Shown here in pieces: positions 53,427 to 62,252 of a stretch of 64,000 bases of DNA. Each line of letters opens with the position of its first letter. The first letter of the stretch is position 1. Below the pieces are notes generated by a model that was not told the origin of the DNA, made no database searches, and saw only the letters and a program-made list of their open reading frames with translations. The stretch covers positions 43,662 to 107,661 of the forward strand of contig NZ_BSOJ01000001.1 of assembly GCF_030160455.1 (NCBI RefSeq), written 5' to 3'. This stretch comes from Limnobacter litoralis (GTDB taxonomy: Bacteria > Pseudomonadota > Gammaproteobacteria > Burkholderiales > Burkholderiaceae_B). The translations under genes and the position numbers were made by a program.

Positions 53427-54671
53427 TTATCGCAGTTGCAAGGCCACCAGCGTGCCACGTGCAGCCTGGTCGCCCGAAAATGCACCGCCGTCAGTGGCCA
53501 CATACAGTGTGCCATCCGCCATCGCACCCTTGCCAAATGCAGCCGAGGTGGCGCCGATGATGTGCTCCCTGGCAGTGGCGATCACTCGACGCTGGCCTTG
53601 TTGATTGATCCTGACAATGGTGTTGAAGGGATGAGTGGTTACATACAGGCTACCCGCATGGTCAATTGCAAAGTCGTCACCCGGAATGCCTTTCGCAAAC
53701 ACCTTGGCTGAGCTGAAAGTGCCATCGCCCTGCAGGTTAAACGACTGAACAGTGGCGCTGTCGCTGACGGTCACATACAGTGTGTTGCCGTAGAACTGCA
53801 AGCCATTGGCACCGGGTGCCAGGGCAATGTAGGGGCGGCTTTTCAGTTGCTTGTCTTCAATGGCAGCAGACACTTTTCCGTTCTCGGGGTTGATTCTCCA
53901 CACAGTGCCCAGTGAAGAATCGGCAACGTACAGCTTGCCGTCAGGCCCCGTGGTAAGCCCGTTCGGCCAGGACCCATTTGGAAGTTCAGCGAGCAGACGA
54001 CCTTTGGAGTCTTCTGAAATTTGCCATACGCCACGCACCCGACCTTGGCTGTTGACAAACAGATGGCCCTGTTGATCGAATGTGATCATGCCGACGGTGG
54101 TACCAGGTGGCATCGTTAACACCGTGCGCTCTTGACCTGCCGGGCCAATTTCCAGCACGCGCGCACGCACCTTGCTCTTGTCGCCTGTCATGTAGTTTTC
54201 ACCCTCATTCACGCTGACAAACAGATGTCCATTCGGGTCGATTTGAACACTCTCAAGCCACTCACCTGGCGCAAAAGTTTTGACTATGCGGCTTGAAACG
54301 ACCGGGTCAGCAGCCAGTGCCTCGGCCTTGGGCAACAGCAGCACTTTCAGGCCGAAAGGTTGCAGTGCACCCAGGGCAAGACTGCCCAGCAGAGTAAGCA
54401 CGGCCATGGCAGTTCCGCCACTGAGCGCGCGCAGTCGCTGCGTTAGCGTGGTGGCGAATGACAGAAGGCTTAACAGCACCGCCACGAAAAACACGAAGAA
54501 GGGCTGGGTAACGCTCAAAAAAGCGGCGATCGAGCCGAGCATCTCCAGAAGACCCAGACCCCAGCGCCGTGTTTGTTTCGCTTTCAGCAATTTTGAGACA
54601 GCACGCACACCAAAGACAATGCCAAGTAGCCCGGCAATCCACAGAGCAATCGTATTCATTAAAAACCTCAT
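53427..54671 (-). CDS. Membrane protein with SMP-30/gluconolactonase-like beta-propeller
   Basis: 414-residue protein. Four hydrophobic segments in the first 110 residues form a small membrane domain. The rest is a six-bladed propeller with repeated blades such as DPNGHLFVSVNEGENY, GMITFDQQGHLFVNSQG, NGLTTGPDGKLYVADSSLGTVWRI and DDFAIDHAGSLYVTTHPFNTIVRI. SMP-30 proteins are lactonases or sugar hydrolases; substrate unknown. A second start at 54659 (MNTIALW) is possible. Its promoter region has two copies of the MarR-type palindrome found before the adjacent marR. Confidence 0.82.
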   Translation of the reverse strand: MRFLMNTIALWIAGLLGIVFGVRAVSKLLKAKQTRRWGLGLLEMLGSIAAFLSVTQPFFVFFVAVLLSLLSFATTLTQRLRALSGGTAMAVLTLLGSLALGALQPFGLKVLLLPKAEALAADPVVSSRIVKTFAPGEWLESVQIDPNGHLFVSVNEGENYMTGDKSKVRARVLEIGPAGQERTVLTMPPGTTVGMITFDQQGHLFVNSQGRVRGVWQISEDSKGRLLAELPNGSWPNGLTTGPDGKLYVADSSLGTVWRINPENGKVSAAIEDKQLKSRPYIALAPGANGLQFYGNTLYVTVSDSATVQSFNLQGDGTFSSAKVFAKGIPGDDFAIDHAGSLYVTTHPFNTIVRINQQGQRRVIATAREHIIGATSAAFGKGAMADGTLYVATDGGAFSGDQAARGTLVALQLR

Positions 54672-54680
54672 TTTATTTAT

Positions 54681-54716
54681 TAGGAAGCTATCTTTTTAAA
54701 GATAGGAAGCTACCTA
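54681..54716. promoter_or_regulatory. Two tandem MarR operators before the SMP-30 gene
   Basis: TAGGAAGCTATCTT (54681-54694) and TAGGAAGCTACCTA (54703-54716) are near-perfect palindromes of the form TAGGWAGCTWCCTA, with starts 22 bp apart, about two helical turns. A third copy lies before marR itself. Confidence 0.75.
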
Positions 54717-54741
54717 AATATCCAAAAAAAACCACCGATTG

Positions 54742-55170
54742 TTAGTGGTTCCCGGTGTCCAGATTGGACTCCACTTTTCGAAGTGCGACCAAAAAGGCCC
54801 GGCGCTCTTCGTCCGTAAAACCCTTGAACATCTTTTCAACCAGCGCGTCACCTGCGTCACAAAATTCAGGCGATGCGCACAACTTGCGGGCCGCGTCGCT
54901 CAGGTGCAGTCTGCGAACCCTTGCGTCTTGATCGTCCAGTTCGCGAAGGAGGTGACCGTCCCTTTCCATCCCGTTGAGGATGTTGGTCAGGGTAGGTGAG
55001 GTCACTGCCAAACGCTTTTGCAATTCTCGGTGTTCCATGCCGTCTTCGTGAAGCAGGAACTGAAGCACATCGAATTGCCCCACCGAGAAGTTGAACGGGC
55101 GAATGGTCTGCTCTAGCGCACGGCGCAGGGCAAGGTAAGCACGTTTTAGTTCAAGCGTGGGATGTGACAT
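54742..55170 (-). CDS. MarR-family transcriptional regulator
   Basis: 142-residue winged-helix regulator. The DNA-binding segment is HRELQKRLAVTSPTLTNILNGMERDGHLLRELDDQDARVRRLHLSDAA, with the D-x-R-x-R wing typical of MarR. It lies upstream of the SMP-30 gene on the same strand and shares a palindromic operator with it, so autorepression and control of that gene are likely. Confidence 0.92.
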   Translation of the reverse strand: MSHPTLELKRAYLALRRALEQTIRPFNFSVGQFDVLQFLLHEDGMEHRELQKRLAVTSPTLTNILNGMERDGHLLRELDDQDARVRRLHLSDAARKLCASPEFCDAGDALVEKMFKGFTDEERRAFLVALRKVESNLDTGNH

Positions 55171-55171
55171 A

Positions 55172-55185
55172 TAGTTAGCTTGCTA
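55172..55185. promoter_or_regulatory. MarR operator at its own start
   Basis: TAGTTAGCTTGCTA (reverse complement TAGCAAGCTAACTA) fits the palindrome seen twice before the SMP-30 gene. It lies directly against the marR start codon at 55170, where bound repressor would block initiation. Confidence 0.65.
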
Positions 55186-55225
55186 CTTAAATGCTCAGGT
55201 GTCAACCCAAAAATGACCGGTGACC

Positions 55226-55864
55226 TCATGGAATGACATACAGCCCGATCACCACGCAGTGGCAGGCCGCGCCAGCAGCCACAAACAAATGCCAAATGGC
55301 ATGCGTGAAGTGCACCTTCTTGAGGGCGTAAAAGGCGGCGCCCACCGTGAAGCACAAACCACCTGCAAGCAGCAGCCAGAAGCCCGCACGCGGCAGTGCC
55401 GCCCACAAGTCGTGAATGACGAACAGCGACAGCCAACCCATCAGCAAATAAGTAACCAACGACAGTTTTTTGAAGCGGTGTATGAAGTAAATCTTGAAAG
55501 CGATGCCCGCAATCGCCAGCACCCAGACTAGCCACAGCATGACGGTGGCGGCGGTGCTGTGCAGGGTCAGCATCAGCATGGGTGTGTAGCTGCCCGCGAT
55601 CAACAGGTAAATGGCACAGTGGTCCAAACGTTTGAACACGGCCTTGGTTTCAGTGTGGGTAATGGCGTGGTACAGGGTTGAACACAAAAACAGCAGGATC
55701 AGGCTGGCACCGTACACCGCAACCCCCGCAATTTGCGGGCCGTTCAACACCGGTACAGCCTTGACCAGAAGCAGCACTGTGCCCACGATGGCGGCCACAG
55801 TGCCAATGCCATGGCTGACGGCGTTTGCAATTTCTTCAGGCACCGAATAGCTGGAAGACGACAT
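55226..55864 (-). CDS. Hemolysin III family membrane protein (YqfA-like)
   Basis: 212-residue protein with seven transmembrane helices of the HlyIII/PAQR family. Family residues are EEIANAVSHGIG, LFLCSTLYHAI with conserved His, HCAIYLLIAGSYTP and IWHLFVAAGAACHCVVI near the C terminus. Hemolytic function is historical; the bacterial role is likely membrane homeostasis. 52 bp downstream of the Lon-domain gene. Confidence 0.92.
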   Translation of the reverse strand: MSSSSYSVPEEIANAVSHGIGTVAAIVGTVLLLVKAVPVLNGPQIAGVAVYGASLILLFLCSTLYHAITHTETKAVFKRLDHCAIYLLIAGSYTPMLMLTLHSTAATVMLWLVWVLAIAGIAFKIYFIHRFKKLSLVTYLLMGWLSLFVIHDLWAALPRAGFWLLLAGGLCFTVGAAFYALKKVHFTHAIWHLFVAAGAACHCVVIGLYVIP

Positions 55865-55916
55865 CTTGACCCTTCACCTAAACCGGAATTGAGGATTGCA
55901 AGTATTGCACATGCAC

Positions 55917-56537
55917 CTAGAGTAGTCCCTCTTCCTGCAACTGGTCATTGATCAACTCGAGTCGAAGCAAGGGGTTGCTCAAAGACAGCAATTGAAGCTT
56001 CACGGGTTTTTCGATGGGCAACAATTCACACCAACGATTGGCCACCCAACTGCAATCGTCAAAGCGGTAGGGGCGGTGAAATGGCCACTGGTCCTCGGGG
56101 ATGTCCTGTTCTTCCAGGGACTCCAGTATTTCTTTCAACTTGTCTGCGCAGTGCAGCAAGTCATCCGGAATGGTCACTGGGGGGTCTACCTCCAGCAGTT
56201 CGATGTCGCCCACCCACAGACCGCCTTTTTGCTGGGTCACCTGGTGCAGCTTGAAGCGCCGGGTGCCAACGGTCTGAATGCGCAAGAGCGCAGGCGCGGG
56301 TGCCTCGCAATTTTCAATGCGCGCCAAGGTGCCATATTGTGCAAGGCTGAGTTGCTCGCCGGGGCGGCGAATTTCGCCCCCCTCGAACAGGCTGACTACA
56401 CCAAATTCGGTGTCTTCGCGCAGGCATCGTTTGATCAGGTCCAGGTAGCGGACCTCGAAAATCTGCAAGGGCAAAGCGCCGCCAGGGTACAACACGGTAC
56501 CCAGCGGAAACAAGGGCATGGAAAGGGTGTCTGACAA
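55917..56537 (-). CDS. LON peptidase substrate-binding domain protein
   Basis: 206-residue stand-alone Lon N-terminal domain (PUA-like). It starts MSDTLSMPLFPLGTVLYPGGALPLQIFEVRYLDLIKRCL and has FGVVSLFEGGEIRRPG with no ATPase or protease domain. Function unknown; possibly an adaptor. It starts 32 bp after the RND permease and may be read from the efflux operon. Confidence 0.9.
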   Translation of the reverse strand: MSDTLSMPLFPLGTVLYPGGALPLQIFEVRYLDLIKRCLREDTEFGVVSLFEGGEIRRPGEQLSLAQYGTLARIENCEAPAPALLRIQTVGTRRFKLHQVTQQKGGLWVGDIELLEVDPPVTIPDDLLHCADKLKEILESLEEQDIPEDQWPFHRPYRFDDCSWVANRWCELLPIEKPVKLQLLSLSNPLLRLELINDQLQEEGLL

Positions 56538-56569
56538 GTGCTGCTCCTGAAAATGTCACACAAGATGCA

Positions 56570-59500
56570 TCAATGTGCACCGGGAACTGGCACTTTAACG
56601 CTGCTGCTTTCAGCCTGCAACTGCGGCGGCAGCAGCTTGTAAAGCACCGGTGTCACCAATCGGCCAATCAGGGTGGATGAAACAAGTCCACCAATGATGA
56701 CCCAGGCCATGGGCGAATAAAGGCCGCCACCTTGCAGCGCCAGTGGCATCAAGCCACCGATGGCTGTCGCACTGGTCAGCAAAATGGGCAAAAAGCGGAT
56801 TCGGCCTGCCTCTTCGATGGATTCATCCAGCCCCTTGCCTTGTTCACGCAGCTGGTTGGTGAAGTCCACCAGCAAAATGGAGTTCTTGATCTCGATCCCG
56901 ATCAGGGCAATAAAGCCCACCGTGGCGGTGAAAGAGAGAGAATATCCCGCCAGGAAGAGGGCAATCATGCCGCCCGAGACCCCCAGAGGGATCACAAACA
57001 ACACAATTAGAGTGCTTTTGAAACTGCCGAACTCAAGCACCAGAATGGCCAAGATGCCGAACACAGTGACCAAAATGGCTGTGCCGAAGCCAGCAAAGCT
57101 CTCTTTGCGGCTTTTCACTTCACCGGACACCACGTAACGATAACCCGGGGGCATGTCCACCTTTTGAAGGGCGCTGTCAATGTCCTGCGTCACCTTCTCG
57201 GTGTTGTAGCCGCTGCGTGTGTAGGCAGTCAGCAGCACGGCGCGTTGTTTGTCATAGTGGTAAATGCTGTTGACGTTGTCGGTCAGCGTCAATGTGGCCA
57301 ATTGCGCCAGGGGTATGGCTTTGCCGTCCCGATTCATGACCTGAAAGCCATCCAGCGCCTGCAAGGTGCTGCGTTTGTCCAGTGGCCCGCGCACTGTGAT
57401 GTCGTAGGCGTCGCCTTTTCGGTCCCGAAAGTCGCCTGCCTTGGTGCCCGCAATGGCCAGTCGGATGGCTTGGTCCAGCTCAGTGGTGTTGACACCGAGC
57501 AAACCTGCCTTGCTGCGGTCAACCACCAGTCGAAAGTCACTTCGACCGGTGCGCTGCGGGTTGTCCACGTTCTGTGTGCCTGGGTGGGCACTGATGATTT
57601 TTTCGAACCCGGCGGCGTATTTGCGCAGTCCGTCCAGGTCTGGCCCCATCAAGCGAAAACCGATGGGTGCGTCAATGGGTGGGCCGTTTTCAAATTCCTT
57701 GACGACAATGTTTGCACCGGCGATGTCCGCCACTTTCTTGCGCAGTGCATCCAGCAGCGCCGGTGTGTGGGCGTCGTATTGCTTGAGTTGAACAAACAAT
57801 TCGCCAAAGTTGCTTTGCTTGTCGTTTTGAAAAATGTTGTAGTAAATCTGAGGGTTTCCTTCACCCACCGTGCTTATCACGCTGGTCACTTCCGGAAACG
57901 CTTTCAGATCCTTTTCGATTTGTTGAACCACCGAGTTGGTGAGCGTCAGGCTTGCGCCTGCGGGCAAACTGACCTGCACCAGAAATTGCGGCGTATTGGC
58001 TTTGGGAAACAGCGACATGCCCATGATGGGCACCAAGCCAAGGCTTAGGACAAACAGCAACAAGGAACCTGCCACCATGGTTTTGGGGCGCTGCAAGGCC
58101 TTGTGCAGCAGCGGCGTGTAAATGGTGTTGATGCCGTGGCTGAGCTTTTTCAGAAAGACGTTGCCTTCTTCATCCTCTTCGCGTTTGAGCATTCGGCTGG
58201 CCAGAAACGGAATAATGGTCAGCGCCACAAAGAGGGAAGCCAGCACCGTGAACACCACGGACACCGGCAATGAGCGAATGAATTTGCCTGCATTGTCGGG
58301 CAACATCAACAAGGGTAAAAACGCAAACAGCAGCGTGGCCGTGCAGCCCAGTACAGCCAGTGAAATCTGTTTTGTGGCCAGGCGTGCCGCTTCGGTTCTG
58401 CTGTGGCCCATGCGCAAAAAGCGGGCAATGTTTTCGATCACCACAATGGAATCGTCCACCAGCAGGCCCAAGGCCACCACCAAACCCGCGATCGAAAGCT
58501 GGTTCAATGAAAAGCCCGCAAAATACAGGCAGGCCAGCCCGGTCAACAGCGACAGTGGCACAGAAATCATCACAATGCCTGCCGCCCTGAAGCCCAAAGG
58601 AAGCAGCGTGAGCAGCACCAAAAACACCGCCAGCGAGAAGTCAAAACCGAGGCGGTTCAAGCGCTTTTCCACGTTTTTGTATTGCTGAAAGCCGCGTTTC
58701 AGTGTGATGTTGGAGGGCAGTGTTTTCTCAAACCGGGCCACCACCTCGTCAATTTGGGCCTGGGTGTTGAAGATGTTGCGTTTGTCTTTCTGGTTGGCTG
58801 TGATGAACACTGCGCGGTGGCCATCGTAACGACCCAAGACGTCTTGCTCTGCATAGCTCCATGACACCTCTGCCACATCACCCACGCGGATCAGCCGGCC
58901 TCCAAGCGTGCCCCCGGCTCCGGTTCCGATCAAGGGGGTGTTGCGAATTTCTTCCAGATTCTTGTAGTTGCCCGAAGTCAGTACAGTGAGACGGCGATCG
59001 CCCTGTTCCACCGCACCGCCCGGAATGTTACGAGACTCCCCGCCGATGACGCGCACCAGGTCGCTGGTTCGAATACCCAGATCCGCCAGCTTCTGGAAAT
59101 CGGGGATCACGCGCACTTCTTTTTTGGGGTAGGCCCAGGTTTCACTGTCCCGCACGTCCTTGATGTCTTTCAGGTCATCGGCAAGGTCTTTGGCGTAGTC
59201 GGCCATTTCAGCGTAACTCGCCGTGTCTGAAACCAGCGCGTACTGGATGATGTTCGTAAAGCCAGGGTTGAATCGCTTGATGTCGACTGACAGCACACCA
59301 CTGGGCAGGGTGGGGCGTATCCGGCTGATTTCACGATTGACCTCATCGTATTTTTTGTCGACATCCACCTCCGCATTGAAGCGGATGAAGGTGGCCGAAC
59401 CGCTGTCCCGGGCGGTCGAATACAGCTCTTTCAGGTCATCCAGCCCATACAGCGCATCTTCAATGGGCTTGATCACCTGCTGTTCCATTTCAGACGGGTC

Positions 59501-59662
59501 TGCACCCGGATAAATGACGTTGACGCGGAATGCGCTGATGTCAAAGTAAGGGTCTTCGGTTCTCGGAATGTTCTTGAAGGCCATCAGCCCGATGGCCGAC
59601 AGCATAAAAAACACCACAATCGTGAACTGGTAATTCTTGATGGAAAAGTCAGTCAGTTTCAT
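56570..59662 (-). CDS. RND efflux transporter, inner-membrane pump
   Basis: 1030-residue AcrB-type proton-driven pump with 12 transmembrane helices and two large periplasmic loops. The family motif GLLVDDSIVVIENIAR carries the proton-relay Asp pair in TM4; motifs A and C regions such as FKNIPRTEDPYFD and GADPSEMEQQVIKPIE are present. The first loop resembles the HAE-1-like clade lacking heavy-metal residues. It overlaps the adaptor gene by 4 bp. Substrate unknown. Confidence 0.95.
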   Translation of the reverse strand: MKLTDFSIKNYQFTIVVFFMLSAIGLMAFKNIPRTEDPYFDISAFRVNVIYPGADPSEMEQQVIKPIEDALYGLDDLKELYSTARDSGSATFIRFNAEVDVDKKYDEVNREISRIRPTLPSGVLSVDIKRFNPGFTNIIQYALVSDTASYAEMADYAKDLADDLKDIKDVRDSETWAYPKKEVRVIPDFQKLADLGIRTSDLVRVIGGESRNIPGGAVEQGDRRLTVLTSGNYKNLEEIRNTPLIGTGAGGTLGGRLIRVGDVAEVSWSYAEQDVLGRYDGHRAVFITANQKDKRNIFNTQAQIDEVVARFEKTLPSNITLKRGFQQYKNVEKRLNRLGFDFSLAVFLVLLTLLPLGFRAAGIVMISVPLSLLTGLACLYFAGFSLNQLSIAGLVVALGLLVDDSIVVIENIARFLRMGHSRTEAARLATKQISLAVLGCTATLLFAFLPLLMLPDNAGKFIRSLPVSVVFTVLASLFVALTIIPFLASRMLKREEDEEGNVFLKKLSHGINTIYTPLLHKALQRPKTMVAGSLLLFVLSLGLVPIMGMSLFPKANTPQFLVQVSLPAGASLTLTNSVVQQIEKDLKAFPEVTSVISTVGEGNPQIYYNIFQNDKQSNFGELFVQLKQYDAHTPALLDALRKKVADIAGANIVVKEFENGPPIDAPIGFRLMGPDLDGLRKYAAGFEKIISAHPGTQNVDNPQRTGRSDFRLVVDRSKAGLLGVNTTELDQAIRLAIAGTKAGDFRDRKGDAYDITVRGPLDKRSTLQALDGFQVMNRDGKAIPLAQLATLTLTDNVNSIYHYDKQRAVLLTAYTRSGYNTEKVTQDIDSALQKVDMPPGYRYVVSGEVKSRKESFAGFGTAILVTVFGILAILVLEFGSFKSTLIVLFVIPLGVSGGMIALFLAGYSLSFTATVGFIALIGIEIKNSILLVDFTNQLREQGKGLDESIEEAGRIRFLPILLTSATAIGGLMPLALQGGGLYSPMAWVIIGGLVSSTLIGRLVTPVLYKLLPPQLQAESSSVKVPVPGAH

Positions 59663-60744
59663 GGCTTGGTCCCTTTGTCCAACACTTCAACAGCCTCGCC
59701 ATCGGTCAGATAGGCCGCACCCAGGCTGACCACTGGGGTGCCGGCTGCAAGCGGTGTGTTCAGTCCAAGGCGGTTGCCATCCACAAAAGCAACCTGCACC
59801 GGCGTTTTGACCACCTTGTGGTCGGGCTTCATGACAAACAGCCAGGCGGTGTGGCTGTCACCTTCCACCACGGCTGACAGCGGCACGTAACTGCGCTCTT
59901 CGATTCGCGATTCAGCAGCTTGAATGGTCAATTTGGCTTGCATGCCCGAAAGGACCTGACTTTCAGGGTGTTCAGACGGATTGATGAGCACCTGTACACC
60001 GTAAGTGCCAGTCACCGGGTCTGCGCTTTGACTCAGTTCGATCACTTTGCCGGTCCACTTCACATTGGCTTGCGCATCGAACACCACGGTGGCGCGGTCG
60101 TTGAGATGCACCTGCACCGCTTGCCTGTCACTCAGGCTGGCCTTGACCACAAACCCGCTGGATTTGCTGCCCAGCATCAGCACGGGTTGGCCAGCGCCCA
60201 CCACCTCGCCAGGTTGGGCGAAGCGACGCATGACAATGGCGTCGCCGCTGGCTTTGATCTCCGCCGTCTGACTGGCGTAGCTGGCTTGGCTGTAAGCTGC
60301 CATGGCCACGCGCTCGGCAGTGTGCAGATCGTCCAGTTGCACCTGCGAAATCACTTCCTGCGCCCGCAGGGCTTCACCCCGTTTGAGGTCGCGGCGGGCC
60401 TTGTTCAGGCCAGCGCTGGCCTGTGCAGTGGCAGCGGCCACATCTTCCTTGTTGAGCCAGGCCAGTCGTTGTCCCTTGCGCACGGTTTCGCCTTCGCGCA
60501 CGGCGATTTGTTCGATCACGCCGGGCACCTTGAACCCCAGCTTGGCCTCGTCGCGGTAAGCGCCCACGCCAGTGGCCTCCAGCGCGGGTCTGTCCGGCCC
60601 TTTTGACACAAGGCTGACTTCCACTTTGCGCAGCGCTTGCTTTTCGGCCGCTTCCGGTTTGGATGGGCCGCAGGCCGTCAGCACAGGGATCAGTGTTGCC
60701 AGCAGCAACAGCGTGAGTCTTAGAGTCAGGGGGTGCTTGGTCAT
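59659..60744 (-). CDS. RND efflux periplasmic adaptor, lipoprotein
   Basis: 361-residue membrane fusion protein. A lipoprotein signal ends in the lipobox LTAC (Cys25). Then come the barrel-sandwich hybrid (GVIEQIAVREGETVRKGQRLAWLN), a short alpha hairpin, the second lipoyl half (SGDAIVMRRFAQPGEVV) and the beta-barrel domain. Start at 60744 overlaps the outer-membrane gene stop as ATGA; the frame is open to 60807 inside that gene. Confidence 0.93.
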   Translation of the reverse strand: MTKHPLTLRLTLLLLATLIPVLTACGPSKPEAAEKQALRKVEVSLVSKGPDRPALEATGVGAYRDEAKLGFKVPGVIEQIAVREGETVRKGQRLAWLNKEDVAAATAQASAGLNKARRDLKRGEALRAQEVISQVQLDDLHTAERVAMAAYSQASYASQTAEIKASGDAIVMRRFAQPGEVVGAGQPVLMLGSKSSGFVVKASLSDRQAVQVHLNDRATVVFDAQANVKWTGKVIELSQSADPVTGTYGVQVLINPSEHPESQVLSGMQAKLTIQAAESRIEERSYVPLSAVVEGDSHTAWLFVMKPDHKVVKTPVQVAFVDGNRLGLNTPLAAGTPVVSLGAAYLTDGEAVEVLDKGTKP

Positions 60745-62252
60745 TGGGCATCTCCGTTGGGCATGGGGGGCGTCAAATCGGGCAGGTCGCGGTTGGCGTA
60801 CTGCCACTGTGCATGTTCAATGTGGGCTTGATAAAGGGCATCAATCAGACCGAGTCGCGCGCGGGTTGTCGCTTGTTCGGCGCTGAGAAATTCAATTTGT
60901 GTGGATGCGCCAGCGTCGCGTTTGCGGGTGTTGATCCTCAGGCTTTCTTCGGCGGCGTCCTGTTGGGCCTGCCGCGCGCTGATGCTGTCCAGTGCCACTT
61001 GCAGGCGGTCTCTGGCTTGGGTTCTGGCCAGTTGCAGGCGGCGCGTCAGCAGTTCGGCCTGGGCTTGCACCGCCTGTGCCCGTGATTTGGCCTGTGCCAC
61101 GTCACTGGCTCGGGTTCCACCATCAAACAGAGGCCAGTTCAGCACCACCGACGCTGTGGCAAAACCCGTGTGTGGGCCAGTGCTGTAGTCGGTGCCCTGA
61201 TAGCCGCCCTCGATGGCATAACCCAGGGTTGGAGTGTAGGCGGCCTGTGCAGCGCGGGTTTGTGCATCCAGGGCATCTTTGCTGCTCAGCACTTGCTGCA
61301 AGGCAGGCGAGGGTGTTGTGGCTGTGCCCTTGGGGGTCAATTCTTGAACAATATCGGGCAGCAGGCTGCGCATGCGGGCCGTGTCGGGGGTTTCAATGGG
61401 TGCCTGTGCAGGGGCGTTGCGCAGCAGGTTGAAATATTCTCTGGCCAGTGCCAGGCGTGTTTGGGCCTGCTGCAATTGAACTTGCAAATCCAGCCGTTCA
61501 GCCTGCGCCCGCTTGGGTGCATCCAGTGTGACGGCACCTGTTTTGTACAGCACCTGGTTTACGCGTTCGTTCTCTTGCAGCGTTTTCAAGCTGACCTGTA
61601 AAACCTCCACCTGCGCCTTGGCTTGCGCAGTTTGCCAAAATGCGGTCTCGAGATCCCGGTGCAGCTCTTCCCGGTAATTTTGGCGGGCCGCTTCTTGCGC
61701 CTGCACAAAGGCCTGCTGCGAATCCACCTGGGCATTCAGTTCCGCAGAATAAATCGGTCCCTTCAGGGTCAAGCGGGTGTCTTGTTCGGTGGGGCGCAAC
61801 AGCGGAATAGACTGGTTCTGCACCGTGGGAAAGCGCGCAGGCTGGCCCATGGCGGCAGCCTGCGCATTCAGGGTTTGGTACACCGGGTTCAACAAGTCGC
61901 CGGCTGGAAAGTCGATGGTGCGGCCGCCCTCCGAGACCGAATAGCGGGCCGACAAGGCCAGGCTCGGATAGTAGCGGCTGCGAAGGCTTTGAAGCTTGGC
62001 CTGCTCGGCCTCCAGGTTGAAATTGGCTTGCTTCAGTTCAGGGTTGTTGGCGTCTGCCTCATCGAAATACTGGCTCAGCATGGGCGCATAGCTGGGCACC
62101 GTGTTTGCAGGTGCTGCGAATGTCAGCGTGTGCAAACCCCCCAGCAGCGCAAGCACAACTGATCGGCTATACAGAAATTTACTGATTAGACACTTGTCAA
62201 ATACAGTGTAAAAAAAAGGCCACTTGCCAGTGGCTTGGACATCAGGATTCAT
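60741..62252 (-). CDS. Outer-membrane efflux channel (TolC family)
   Basis: 503-residue TolC-type channel with two OEP repeats (for example ANNPELKQANFNLEAEQAKLQSLRSRYYPSLALSARYSV and TPTLGYAIEGGYQG). The given start, ATG at 62252, puts 30 extra residues before the secretory helix (VVLALLGGLHTLTFAAPA). It also overlaps tetR by 11 bp and places a terminator and an operator inside the coding sequence. A later start near 62160 is therefore likely but no good ATG exists there. First gene of the efflux operon. Confidence 0.85.
   Translation of the reverse strand: MNPDVQATGKWPFFYTVFDKCLISKFLYSRSVVLALLGGLHTLTFAAPANTVPSYAPMLSQYFDEADANNPELKQANFNLEAEQAKLQSLRSRYYPSLALSARYSVSEGGRTIDFPAGDLLNPVYQTLNAQAAAMGQPARFPTVQNQSIPLLRPTEQDTRLTLKGPIYSAELNAQVDSQQAFVQAQEAARQNYREELHRDLETAFWQTAQAKAQVEVLQVSLKTLQENERVNQVLYKTGAVTLDAPKRAQAERLDLQVQLQQAQTRLALAREYFNLLRNAPAQAPIETPDTARMRSLLPDIVQELTPKGTATTPSPALQQVLSSKDALDAQTRAAQAAYTPTLGYAIEGGYQGTDYSTGPHTGFATASVVLNWPLFDGGTRASDVAQAKSRAQAVQAQAELLTRRLQLARTQARDRLQVALDSISARQAQQDAAEESLRINTRKRDAGASTQIEFLSAEQATTRARLGLIDALYQAHIEHAQWQYANRDLPDLTPPMPNGDAQ
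62185..62202. promoter_or_regulatory. Candidate TetR operator of the efflux operon
   Basis: ATTAGACA-CT-TGTCAAAT is an 18-bp palindrome with one mismatched pair. On the minus strand it contains TTGACA, a candidate -35 for the tolC-adaptor-pump operon; the matching -10 is poor. A related dyad lies before tetR at 62935-62949. Confidence 0.55.
62210..62234 (-). terminator. Rho-independent terminator of tetR
   Basis: On the minus strand, GCCACT/AGTGGC (6-bp stem, 4-base loop GGCA) is followed by C and eight T, starting 8 bases after the tetR stop. It separates tetR from the efflux operon promoter. Confidence 0.75.

Noticed and set aside
57164..58048. Plus-strand open frame of 294 codons within the RND pump
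   Set aside because: Antisense to a strongly recognised gene and without any motif.
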